From the NCBI RefSeq assembly GCF_042678185.1, contig NZ_JBHUDQ010000001.1: 64,000 bases of DNA; one strand, given 5' to 3'. Below the pieces are notes generated by a model. It had not been told where the DNA came from. It saw only the letters and a list, made by a program, of their open reading frames with translations, and did not search any database. A program made the position numbers and the translations under genes. The DNA is from Ramlibacter ginsenosidimutans. Its GTDB lineage: Bacteria > Pseudomonadota > Gammaproteobacteria > Burkholderiales > Burkholderiaceae_C. Below, piece by piece: positions 7,915 through 16,329 of the stretch. The first letter of the stretch is position 1, and the number at the start of each line of letters is the position of its first letter.

Positions 7915-8886
7915 TCAGGGCAGCGGCTGCGCCTGCACGCCGCGCGGGCCGGCGACCAGCACGCGACCGGAGCCGACGCCCAGCACTGCGGCGGCGGGAA
8001 AGGGTCGCTCGAGGGAAATGGGCGCGAAGGTCGCGCCCGCGTCGCTGCTGGCGAGCAGGTGCCCGGCCTGGCTGGCCAGCAGGATGCGGCCGCGGGCGTC
8101 CACGGTCGCGGCCGTGATGCCGACCTGCAGGTTCGTGGGGACGGCCTGCCAGCTCGCGCCGCCGTCCGTGCTGCGCAGCACGTTGCCGCGCAAGCCGTGC
8201 ACGATCACGGCGTGCTCGTTGCCGGTCACGCCGAACAGCGTGCCCTGGTAAGGCAGCGGCACGGCCACGAAACGGCTGCCGGCGCGATCGAGCTTCAGCA
8301 GCGTGCCCTGCTCGCCCGCGATCCACACCTGGCCTGCGATGCCACGCACCGAATAGAGGTGCAGCTTCTTCGGGTTCTCGCTGGCGGCCTGCAGCGACTG
8401 CCAGTGCGTGCCGCCGTCGCCCGTCTCCAGCAGCGTGCCGAACGCGCCCACCGCGTAGCCGTGATGTTCGTCCTGGAACCAGACGTCCAGCAGCGGCACG
8501 TCGGCGGAGTCGGGGCGGCCGTCCCGCTGGCGCGCCCAGGTCTTGCCCGCATCCGCCGTGTGCAGGATGACGCCATCGTGGCCGACGGCCCAGCCCTGCG
8601 TGGGCGTGGGGAAGGCCACGGCGACCAGGTCCGAGCTCACCGGCACCTGCGCCTGCTGCCAGTTCGCGCCGCGATCGTCGGACCACAGGATGTGCCCGCG
8701 CTGGCCGACCGCGACGATGCGGTCGCCGGCGCTGGCAAGCCCGTTGAGGAGCCCGCGAGCCGCGAGCGGGCTGGCGAGGGCCGGCGAGTCGAGCACGTCG
8801 ACCCAGCCCTGCACCGCGCCCGTGGCCGCCATGCCCGCCAGCGCAGTGCCGGCGGCCAAGGCCAGGAGGAACTGGCGCGCATTCAT
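7915..8886 (-). CDS. YCF48/BNR-repeat beta-propeller protein, exported
   Basis: Predicted 323-residue protein with an N-terminal signal (MNARQFLLALAAGTALAG, cleavage near residues 20-24) followed by repeated Ser/Trp blades: GHILWSDDRGANWQ, GVILHTADAGKTW, GTLLETGDGGTHW, GNVLRSTDGGASW and GHLLASSDAGATF. The five or more DG/DAG-W motifs are the signature of YCF48/BNR-type propellers. In this cluster such proteins accompany an RND transporter plus DUF1302/DUF1329 proteins, which suggests a periplasmic scaffold for envelope traffic. That is inference from neighbourhood only. A GGAG ribosome-binding site precedes the ATG at 8886, and the gap to the RND gene is 23 bases. Confidence 0.85.
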   Translation of the reverse strand: MNARQFLLALAAGTALAGMAATGAVQGWVDVLDSPALASPLAARGLLNGLASAGDRIVAVGQRGHILWSDDRGANWQQAQVPVSSDLVAVAFPTPTQGWAVGHDGVILHTADAGKTWARQRDGRPDSADVPLLDVWFQDEHHGYAVGAFGTLLETGDGGTHWQSLQAASENPKKLHLYSVRGIAGQVWIAGEQGTLLKLDRAGSRFVAVPLPYQGTLFGVTGNEHAVIVHGLRGNVLRSTDGGASWQAVPTNLQVGITAATVDARGRILLASQAGHLLASSDAGATFAPISLERPFPAAAVLGVGSGRVLVAGPRGVQAQPLP

Positions 8887-8911
8887 CGCGGTAGCTCCGG
8901 GTGCAGTGGCG

Positions 8912-10261
8912 TCAGCGGATGCCGGCGCCGGCCAGGGCGTCGGCGGTCCACTCGCGCTCGGACAGGGCCTTGACCTGGCGCATGCCACCGGTTTCGGCAA
9001 TGAAGCCGGTCACGGAGTACACGCGCGAGACGAGGTCGTAGTGGCCGAACATGTCGCTGTAGGGCGCCGGCACGTCGTAGCTGGGCGTCATGTAGGCGAA
9101 GCCGGTGCGCCACAGCTGGCCGCGCGCGTCGTACTCGTCGCTCGCGATCGCCGCCCAGGAGTCCTCGTCCAGGTAGAAGGTGCGCTTGCTGTAGACATGG
9201 CGCTTGCCCTGCTTGAGCGTCGCGTCGACGACCCACACGCGGTGCAGTTCCCAGCGCACGAGGTCCGGGTTCAGGTGGTTGGGCTTGAGCAGGTCGTCCT
9301 GCCGGGAGCCGTACACCGCCTTGTAGTCGTTGTAGGGAACGAACATCTCCTTCTTGCCCGCGAGCTTGAAGTCGTAGCGGTCCATGGAACCGTTGAAGAT
9401 GAAGGTGTCGTCGAAGGTCGTCGCGCCGGCCGTGCCGGGGTTGGGCGTGTCGAACGAGAGGTCGGGCGCGACCTTCACGCGGCGCTGGCCGGGCAGGTAG
9501 CTCCAGGCGTGGCGGTCCTTGGTGCCGATGTCGAGCGGGTCGACGATCAGCAGGGCCTCGCCGGCGCGGCGCGCGGGCGCCGTGTACGTGAGCTTCAGGC
9601 GCCAGTACGTCTCGGCATCCGCCTTCGCGTTGTCCCAGAAGGGATACTCCTGCACGCTCTGGCCTTCGGTGGCGAGAGCGACGTGGCCGTTCGCGTCCAC
9701 GTTGAGGTTGCGGTACCTGGACTCGTACGCCGGCCCATTGAAGCGCACCAGGTGGTTCCACATCGCTTCATTGCCCGTCTTCGGGATCGGGAACGGGAAG
9801 CCGGCATGGGCACCTTCCATCGACAGGCCGTTGTTGGTCGTCCTGGCGCGGGTCGCGTTCTTCCCGGTGTTGTCGGTGACGTACTTCGGGAAGGCGACGC
9901 TGCGGTGGGTGGGGTACACGTCGATGCGGAAGCTCGGGAACTTCTGCATCAGCGCCTTCGTGCCTTCGGTGAGCTTGTCGCCGAACTGCGCCATGTTCTT
10001 TGCGTCGACCGACAGCCTGGGCTTGTCCGCCGCGAACGGGTCGGGCCGCAGGCCGTCTCCGGCCTTGAAGCCCGCGGGCGGCGTGGTCAGCCCGCCGCTG
10101 TAGGCGGGGATGCTGCCGTCCTTGTTGCCGGCCTTCTCGGCGCCGACGGGCGTGAGGGTGGTGCCCAGGGCCTGGGCTTCCTCGGGGGTGACTGCGGCGT
10201 GCGCAGCGAGCGTGCCGATCGCTGCGAGCACCGACAGGGCGATGCGATGGGGAAACTGCAT
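8912..10261 (-). CDS. DUF1329 family exported protein
   Basis: Predicted 449-residue protein. A signal peptide (MQFPHRIALSVLAAIGTLAAHA, cleavage near residue 22) is followed by VTPEEAQALGTTLTPVGAEK and NKDGSIPAYSGG, the standard N-terminal signature of DUF1329. The family is thought to be a LolB-like periplasmic or outer-membrane-associated fold and nearly always lies next to a DUF1302 gene, as here: the DUF1302 gene ends 11 bases upstream. A shared role in moving a hydrophobic substrate or lipid across the envelope is an inference from this pairing. Confidence 0.9.
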   Translation of the reverse strand: MQFPHRIALSVLAAIGTLAAHAAVTPEEAQALGTTLTPVGAEKAGNKDGSIPAYSGGLTTPPAGFKAGDGLRPDPFAADKPRLSVDAKNMAQFGDKLTEGTKALMQKFPSFRIDVYPTHRSVAFPKYVTDNTGKNATRARTTNNGLSMEGAHAGFPFPIPKTGNEAMWNHLVRFNGPAYESRYRNLNVDANGHVALATEGQSVQEYPFWDNAKADAETYWRLKLTYTAPARRAGEALLIVDPLDIGTKDRHAWSYLPGQRRVKVAPDLSFDTPNPGTAGATTFDDTFIFNGSMDRYDFKLAGKKEMFVPYNDYKAVYGSRQDDLLKPNHLNPDLVRWELHRVWVVDATLKQGKRHVYSKRTFYLDEDSWAAIASDEYDARGQLWRTGFAYMTPSYDVPAPYSDMFGHYDLVSRVYSVTGFIAETGGMRQVKALSEREWTADALAGAGIR

Positions 10262-10272
10262 GATGTTCTCCG

Positions 10273-11970
10273 TTAGAACGTGGTCTTGAAGGTGAGGCTG
10301 ACGAAGCCCCGGTCCTTCAGGAAGGTGGTCAGGCCGTTGGTGGACGTGACGGCGGTGCCGTTGTCCTTGTAGCGACCGACGTAGTCGATGTACTTGAGGT
10401 CGAAGCGGTACTTCTGCTGCACGTCGGCCGACAGGCCGACGCTGTAGTTGCCCAGCCCCTGGTTGCCGCCGAAGGTGACGGCGGAGTTGCCGTGCAGGCC
10501 CACCGCGTAAGTGATGGGCGCGGAGAGGTCCACGCCGGGGACCACCTGGTACCAGGTCGGCGTGAAGATGACGCTGGTGCCGACGTAGTCCTTCGTCGTG
10601 CAGCCGTCCCACTTGTCCTTGCCCTTGCAGGGCGCGAAGCCCTCGGCGTTGAACAGGTTGGCGCCGCTGCGGACCTTGGACCATTCGGACCATTGCAGTT
10701 CGGCCGCCCACACGGCGGCGTCGAACACTGCCGTCCTGGCGAAGGTGCCGGTGACGTTCGCCAGCGCGTGCCAGGTGTCGCCGCGCGGACCCTTGGTGTC
10801 GCCGGAGGCGGGCAGGCCCGGAGCCGCGCCCAGCACCTGCGCGTTCAGCGGCGTGTTGCGGCGGGTGGAGATTTCCGAGCCGAAGCTGAGGCCCGCGATG
10901 TTCTTCGCGAAGCTCACGCCGTACAGGTCGATGCCGTCGGCATAGATCATGTTGTACTGGCTGGTATTGGCCGCGCCGATGCGCGTGAGCAGCACCTGCG
11001 GCAGCTTGTCGGCGAAGCGGCGGTAGTAGAAGCCCACCGTGCCGCCGTCCAGCGGCTTCGGGCTCCAGCGCGCGGACAGGCCGAACTCGCCGTGCTGCGA
11101 GGGCTCGGACGGGTCGCCGCGCAAGGCGAAGCCGGCGCCGGCGGACAGGAACTGGCGGTCCGGGCCATTGAAGACGAAGTCGACCGGGCCGAGGTAGGTG
11201 CCGCCTTCCGGATAGCGCGTCGATTCCCATTGCAGCAGGTACTGGCCGGCCACGGACAGCGTGTCGGTGAGCTGGGCCTGGCCGGAGACCTGGTTCAGCG
11301 GCCGGAACAGCTCCTTCGCCTCCACGCCCGGCGTGGCGAAGCCCTTCTGCAGGTCCAGCGAGTTCTGCGCGTACGCGATCGAGTGCATGTGGCCGCCGAG
11401 GAACAGCGACTCACCCCAGTAGAGGGAGTGGCGGCCGGCCTTGAGCTGCACCGGCACGTTGCCGACGTCGAAGCCGGTGAACGCGAACGCGTCCAGGATT
11501 TCGCCGGACGGGCCGTGGTACAGGCGCTTCACCAACGGGCTGTACTCGTGGTTCACGTAGCTGGGAATCGCGTTGAGCGGCGCGTTGGGGTTGCTCTTGC
11601 TGCTGCCGCCGTAGGCATCGTCGAACCAGCCGGCGGCGCTCAGGCGGAAGCCATGCTGCTTGCGCCACACCACGTCGAGCTCGGAGAGCAGGTCCAGGCG
11701 CTTGGCCACGGCGTCGCCCTTGTCGAAGCTGTAGTCGCCCTCGTCGGCGAGCACCGAGTTCCCGATCTTGCTGTCCCGGCTCTCGGTGCGGACGGCGAAG
11801 TTGTAGCGGACCGTGTTGTCCCAGCGCACCGCCAGGTCCGGGTTGCCGGTGTCGATCTCGAAGGCACGGGCATTGCCGAAGCAGGCCAGCAGCACGCCCG
11901 TGGCGACGGCGGTGAGGGCGGCGCCTCCGCGCGGTGCACGCGCCTGCGGCGCGGAATGGGATCGGTTCAC
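10273..11970 (-). CDS. DUF1302 family outer-membrane beta-barrel protein
   Basis: Predicted 565-residue protein that opens the four-gene cluster. The start is GTG at 11970 (protein MNRSHSAPQA), with AGGAG 7 bases upstream. A signal segment ends near NARAFEID (about residue 37), followed by DLAVRWDNTVRYNFAVR and many alternating hydrophobic/aromatic strands. The protein ends in phenylalanine (LTFKTTF), the classic C-terminal signature of outer-membrane barrels. Together with DUF1329, the YCF48-like propeller and the MMPL transporter it could form a trans-envelope export path. The cargo is unknown. Confidence 0.9.
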   Translation of the reverse strand: MNRSHSAPQARAPRGGAALTAVATGVLLACFGNARAFEIDTGNPDLAVRWDNTVRYNFAVRTESRDSKIGNSVLADEGDYSFDKGDAVAKRLDLLSELDVVWRKQHGFRLSAAGWFDDAYGGSSKSNPNAPLNAIPSYVNHEYSPLVKRLYHGPSGEILDAFAFTGFDVGNVPVQLKAGRHSLYWGESLFLGGHMHSIAYAQNSLDLQKGFATPGVEAKELFRPLNQVSGQAQLTDTLSVAGQYLLQWESTRYPEGGTYLGPVDFVFNGPDRQFLSAGAGFALRGDPSEPSQHGEFGLSARWSPKPLDGGTVGFYYRRFADKLPQVLLTRIGAANTSQYNMIYADGIDLYGVSFAKNIAGLSFGSEISTRRNTPLNAQVLGAAPGLPASGDTKGPRGDTWHALANVTGTFARTAVFDAAVWAAELQWSEWSKVRSGANLFNAEGFAPCKGKDKWDGCTTKDYVGTSVIFTPTWYQVVPGVDLSAPITYAVGLHGNSAVTFGGNQGLGNYSVGLSADVQQKYRFDLKYIDYVGRYKDNGTAVTSTNGLTTFLKDRGFVSLTFKTTF

Positions 11971-12190
11971 TCTTTCTCCTCGAGGTGATTGGATTTGGAA
12001 TGCCGGCGACGCAGGTCACCGATGCGGGATGCACGGGACGCATTCTTGAAAGACAAGCCTCCTGGAGCCCCCCTCTTGTTTGGGGGTGGGGGCATTCGCA
12101 ACCCTAGGGTTTCACCGGAGCGCGGGCCCGGAACGCGTGCACGCGCGAGCCGCCGCTAGCGGGGTGCTATGGACAACCAACAACGAACAA

Positions 12191-12313
12191 CCAACAACCG
12201 GACGCAGAGGACGCAAAAGTTGCGCAGAAGGCGCAGAAGAAAACCTTTGAAGTCTTCCTTGAACCTTTTGCGTCCTCTGCGAAACCTCTGCGCCCTCTGC
12301 GTCCGGTTGTTGG
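12191..12313. repeat. Palindromic 'CGCAGAGGACGC' repeat element, copy 1
   Basis: The arms 12191-12210 (CCAACAACCGGACGCAGAGG) and 12294-12313 are perfect 20-bp inverted repeats. Between them are several degenerate copies of GCGCAGAAGG and CCTCTGCG. A related element lies at 53540-53637. It begins about 20 bases after the abfA stop (read on the minus strand) and so may act as its transcription end. The rest of the 11971-12333 gap holds the upstream region of the DUF1302 gene and a G-rich run (GGGGGTGGGGG near 12082), with no gene seen. Confidence 0.8.
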
Positions 12314-12333
12314 ATTGAAAGGCTCGCCAGCCT

Positions 12334-13860
12334 TCAGGGCGCGGGGCGGCCCCGGTGCTGCAGCACGAACACGTTCCAGGATCCAGGCTGCAGGCGCACG
12401 CGCAACTGGCCCTCGGCCACGCGAGCCTCGCGCTGGGGGCGGGGCGCCACGGTGTCGGGCGCATCGCGCGTGTTGGCGGCCTGCATGTCGGTGTGGAACA
12501 GCTCCTGCGCCTCGACCAGTTCGCAGAGCGGCCCGAAGCCGCGCAGTTGCACGGTGAGCTCCTGCGGCTCGGCGAGGTGGCGATTGAGCGCGAAGATCGC
12601 CGTCCGCCCGCTCGCCTCGTCGTGGGTAGCGCTCGCCACCAGGTAAGGCATCTCGGGATGCATGCGACCGCTGCGCGCGGGCGACTGGATGGCCGTGCGC
12701 AACACCACGCCACGCGCGTGCCGCGCCGCCAGCGCGAACGGATGGAAGATGGTCTGTCGCCAGGCCGGCCCGCCGGGCTCGGTCCGGATCGCGCCGATGG
12801 CGTTCACCAGTTGCGCGAGGCAGGCCACCTGCACGCGGTCGGCGTTGTTCATCAGCACGCACAGGGCGCCGCCCGCAGCCAGCGCGTCCTCGAAGTTGTA
12901 GACCTCCTCGATCAGGCGCGGCGCACGCGGCCAGTCCGGCTGGTACGCATGCTCGCCGGCGCGCGCCTTGTACCAGATGTTCCATTCGTCGACGGCCAGC
13001 TTCATGCGCTTGTGCGAGTGGCGGCGCGCCGCCACCGCGTCGGCAATGGCCGCGACCTCCTTGATGTGGAGGTCCATGCGGTCGATGTTGCCCAGGAACT
13101 CCCAGGTGTCGCCGTGCGGGTTCTCGAAGTACGCGTGCACGGAAAGGAGATCGACTTCGTCGAAGCACTCCTGGAGCACCTCGTACTCCCAGCGGCCGAA
13201 GGTGGGCAGCTCGCGGTTGGACGATCCGCAGGCCGTGAGCTGCAGGTCCGGGGACACCCGGCGCATCAGGCGCGCGGTGTCGCGCGCGAGCCGGCCGTAC
13301 TCGCCGGCGTCCTTCTGGCCGATCTGCCAGGGCGCATCCATCTCGTTGCCCAGGCACCAGGCACGCACGCCGTGCGGCTTCGGCTGGCCGTGCTGGCGGC
13401 GCAGTTCGGACAGCGTCGTGCCGCCCGGATGGTTGCAGTATTCGACGAGGCGGCGGGCCGCATCGGCGCCGCGCGTGCCGAGGTTCACGGCGAGCATGGG
13501 CTCGACGCCGGCGGCACGGCACCAGGCGATGAACTCGTTGGTGCCGAACGCGTTGGTCTCGGTGGAATGCCAGGCCAGGTCCAGTCGCGTGGGCCGCTGC
13601 TCGCGCGGGCCGACGCCGTCCTCCCAGTCGTAGCCGGAGAGGAAGTTGCCGCCGGGATAGCGCACGATGCTGGCGCCCAGCTCGCGCGTGAGCGCCAGCA
13701 CGTCGCCGCGGAAGCCGTCCTCGTCCGCGCTCGGGTGGCCGGGCTCGTAGATGCCGGTGTACACGCAGCGCCCGAGGTGTTCGACGAAGACGCCGAACAC
13801 GCGCCGGTCCAGCGGGCCGACGACGAAGTCGCGGTCGAGGACCAGGCCGGTGCGGATCAC
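12334..13860 (-). CDS. abfA: GH51 alpha-L-arabinofuranosidase (possible galactofuranosidase)
   Basis: Predicted 508-residue glycoside hydrolase, normal length for GH51. It lacks a signal peptide, so it should act in the cytoplasm on imported oligosaccharides. The (beta/alpha)8 part shows RYPGGNFLSGYDW (67-79), the acid/base glutamate in CLGNEMD (E173) and the nucleophile in AVDEWNIWY (E292); a C-terminal beta-sandwich follows. It lies one base after galM on the same strand and next to the glf locus. GH51 enzymes normally release terminal alpha-L-arabinofuranose; because D-galactofuranose has a similar ring, the neighbours make a galactofuranosidase role possible. Confidence 0.92.
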   Translation of the reverse strand: MIRTGLVLDRDFVVGPLDRRVFGVFVEHLGRCVYTGIYEPGHPSADEDGFRGDVLALTRELGASIVRYPGGNFLSGYDWEDGVGPREQRPTRLDLAWHSTETNAFGTNEFIAWCRAAGVEPMLAVNLGTRGADAARRLVEYCNHPGGTTLSELRRQHGQPKPHGVRAWCLGNEMDAPWQIGQKDAGEYGRLARDTARLMRRVSPDLQLTACGSSNRELPTFGRWEYEVLQECFDEVDLLSVHAYFENPHGDTWEFLGNIDRMDLHIKEVAAIADAVAARRHSHKRMKLAVDEWNIWYKARAGEHAYQPDWPRAPRLIEEVYNFEDALAAGGALCVLMNNADRVQVACLAQLVNAIGAIRTEPGGPAWRQTIFHPFALAARHARGVVLRTAIQSPARSGRMHPEMPYLVASATHDEASGRTAIFALNRHLAEPQELTVQLRGFGPLCELVEAQELFHTDMQAANTRDAPDTVAPRPQREARVAEGQLRVRLQPGSWNVFVLQHRGRPAP

Positions 13861-13861
13861 C

Positions 13862-14815
13862 TCACGCCCACTCCGGGCGCAGCGTGAAGCGGGCCGTCAG
13901 CGTCTCGCCCGGAGCCAGCCGCGCGCCGCCCAGGGGACCGCGCCCGTACTGCGGCAACAGGTTCAGCCAGTCGGTGCACTGGCTGACCGGTTCGGCGCAG
14001 AAATAGTCGTAGCCGCGCGGGCAGTACAGCACGAAGTAGTCCAGCGGCGGCTCGGCTTCCAGCGTGAGGGCGCGCGCCGGGCCGTGGACGTCGGCCGGCC
14101 ACTCGATGCGCGCGGAGCGCTGCCAGCCGGTGAAGTTGTTGTCCAGGTCCAGCGTGGCGAGCTCGACGCCGCGATTCAACGCGTCCACCGCCGGGCTGCG
14201 CTCCAGCCGCAGCGGCATCACCTCCTCATCCGCGGTCCACATCGCCTCGCACGGACTCGCGAGGCGAGTGCCCGGATGGTGCGGGAAGTAAGGATGGTGG
14301 CCGATGCCCAGCGGCATCGCGGCGCGGTCTTCGTTGGTGACGCTCATCGTCACCTTCAGCACCCGCTCCTGCAGCACGAACTGCTGGCGCGCAGAAAAGC
14401 GCCAGGGCCAGGCCGTGTCGGCCTCGAACGCGAACGTCAACAGGGCTTGCGCCGCCTCCGCGGACTCCACCTGCCACGGCAGCAGCCACGCGACGCCATG
14501 CAGTGGATGCGGCGCGTCCTGCGCGGGATGGTTGGGCGGCACGCGGATGTTGCGGCCCTCGAATTCGGCGCGTCCATGGCGGATGCGATTGCAGAACGGC
14601 AGCAGGGGAAAGCTGCCCATGTCGAGCGGGTTCGCGTTGGCGAGTCCGGTGGCGGTGGCGGGGCGCAGCCAGTGCAGCTCGCGCGCGTTGCGCCCTTCGC
14701 GCCAGCGGCGCGTGAAGGCGGCGATCGAGCCGCCGATGCCGGGCGCAAGCACCAGTTGCAGTTCACCGGCGCGAAGCACCACCAGTTCCGTTTGCGTTGC
14801 GTTGTCGTGACTCAT
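13862..14815 (-). CDS. galM: Aldose 1-epimerase (galactose mutarotase family)
   Basis: Predicted 317-residue cytoplasmic enzyme that interconverts alpha and beta anomers of hexoses, feeding galactokinase. Supporting segments are LPFCNRIRHGRAEFEGR (family substrate loop), the HPLHGVAW histidine region, GIGHHPYF (catalytic His) and FVLYCPRG near the C-terminus. It is transcribed with the GH51 gene directly behind it (1-base gap). It forms a divergent pair with the glycosyltransferase gene at 15069 across a 253-base intergenic region where no gene is seen. Confidence 0.9.
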   Translation of the reverse strand: MSHDNATQTELVVLRAGELQLVLAPGIGGSIAAFTRRWREGRNARELHWLRPATATGLANANPLDMGSFPLLPFCNRIRHGRAEFEGRNIRVPPNHPAQDAPHPLHGVAWLLPWQVESAEAAQALLTFAFEADTAWPWRFSARQQFVLQERVLKVTMSVTNEDRAAMPLGIGHHPYFPHHPGTRLASPCEAMWTADEEVMPLRLERSPAVDALNRGVELATLDLDNNFTGWQRSARIEWPADVHGPARALTLEAEPPLDYFVLYCPRGYDYFCAEPVSQCTDWLNLLPQYGRGPLGGARLAPGETLTARFTLRPEWA

Positions 14816-15068
14816 CCGGTCCTATGGCAAGAGGGGCCTGCATGCTGGCATCCCGAACGAACGCGGGCAAGCTCAGCACGCGCCTGCATCACCGATGCGG
14901 GAACCGTCCGACGCCTTCACGCGGTGCCTGCCTATGCAGCACAGTGCCGGAGTCGTGCAAGCAACGCACGTCGCGCGCATATGGATCGCCAGAGACGCGC
15001 GCCCTTGTGCGTAGGACGCGAACCATTTGCTCGCTTTGACGCGCACGGCAGCGTCTCGCTTGCAGAGA

Positions 15069-16262
15069 ATGGCCCGCATGAAAGCACTCGTCGTCTTCTC
15101 CCACCTGCGCTGGAACTTCGTCTATCAACGGCCCCAACACATCCTTTCCCGATTGGCCCAGCAGTGGCCGGTGGTGTTCATCGAGGAGCCGATTCCCGGC
15201 GCCGAGGAGGACCGCATCGAGCGCATAGCCGCCGCGCCCGGCGTCGAAGTCTGGCGCCCGCACCTGCGCGGTCCGCAGCACGGCTTCCATCCCGCGCACA
15301 AGCACGTGCTGCAGCACCTGCTGGCGCGCTGCATCGCCGAGCGCGGCCTGGACGACTACTGGCTCTGGTTCTACACGCCCATGGCGGTGCCGATGGCGGA
15401 CACGCTGGCGCCCGAGGGCATCATCTACGACTGCATGGACGAACTTTCGCTGTTCCGCGGCGCGCCGCCGGAACTGCTGGCGCAGGAGCGCGCGCTGTTC
15501 GCGGCCGCCGACGTGGTGTTCACCGGCGGGCGCAGCCTCTACAACGCGAAGAAGGACCGGCATCCCAACGTGCACTGCTTTCCGAGCAGCGTGGACGCGC
15601 AGCACTTCCGTAACGGCGCGGCCGACCACCCCTCCCAGCAGTCGCTGGCGCGGCCGCGGCTGGGCTACTGCGGCGTCATCGACGAGCGCATCGACCTGCA
15701 GTTGATCGCCGGCATCGCGCAGCGGCGTCCCGACTGGCAGATCGTCATGGTCGGCCCGGTGGTAAAGATCGATCCCGCCGCCTGCCCGCGCCTGCCCAAC
15801 ATCCACTGGCTGGGCCAGCAGGGCTACGACGACCTGCCCGCGTTCATCAACGGCTGGGACGTGTGCCTGTTGCCGTTCGCGCTGAACGAGTCCACCCGCT
15901 TCATCAGCCCGACCAAGACGCTCGAGTACATGGCCTGCGGCAAGCCCTCGGTGAGCACGGCCATCCGCGATGTCGTCGAGCCCTACGGTCACGTGGTGCC
16001 GATCCGTGCCGATGCCGAAGGCTTCGTGCAGGCCTGCGACGAGATCCTCGCGCGGTCCGAATCGGAACGGGACGAGCATCGCTTCGCCCTGGCCGCCATC
16101 CTCGCGAAGACCTCGTGGGACGCCACGGCCGCCGCCATGGGCGAACTGATCGCCCAGGCCGAGGCGGCGCGGGAAGCGCAGGAGCTGCCCGCCGTCGCCG
16201 ATATCGCGACCGAACTCGCCCGCGCCACGGCCTCGTTGCCGGCGAGCGCAGCGGCGCACTGA
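15069..16262 (+). CDS. GT4-like glycosyltransferase next to UDP-galactopyranose mutase
   Basis: Predicted 397-residue GT-B-fold transferase. The start at 15069 (MARMKALVVFSHLRW) is chosen because the conserved VVFSHLRWNFVYQRPQH opening follows at once; MKAL at 15078 is an equal alternative. The N-terminal lobe carries IIYDCMDELSLF, and the C-terminal donor lobe carries RLGYCGVIDERID and STRFISPTKTLEYMACGKP, the GT4-like nucleotide-sugar loop with its conserved glutamate. It is the first gene of a plus-strand operon with glf, so UDP-galactofuranose is a plausible donor. That is inference; the family uses many donors. Confidence 0.85.
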   Translation: MARMKALVVFSHLRWNFVYQRPQHILSRLAQQWPVVFIEEPIPGAEEDRIERIAAAPGVEVWRPHLRGPQHGFHPAHKHVLQHLLARCIAERGLDDYWLWFYTPMAVPMADTLAPEGIIYDCMDELSLFRGAPPELLAQERALFAAADVVFTGGRSLYNAKKDRHPNVHCFPSSVDAQHFRNGAADHPSQQSLARPRLGYCGVIDERIDLQLIAGIAQRRPDWQIVMVGPVVKIDPAACPRLPNIHWLGQQGYDDLPAFINGWDVCLLPFALNESTRFISPTKTLEYMACGKPSVSTAIRDVVEPYGHVVPIRADAEGFVQACDEILARSESERDEHRFALAAILAKTSWDATAAAMGELIAQAEAAREAQELPAVADIATELARATASLPASAAAH

Positions 16263-16329
16263 ACCACACCCTCCGGTCGGGTCGGCCGCAGGCCGATCCG
16301 GCCGACCCCCAGCAGTATCGGAGAACCCC

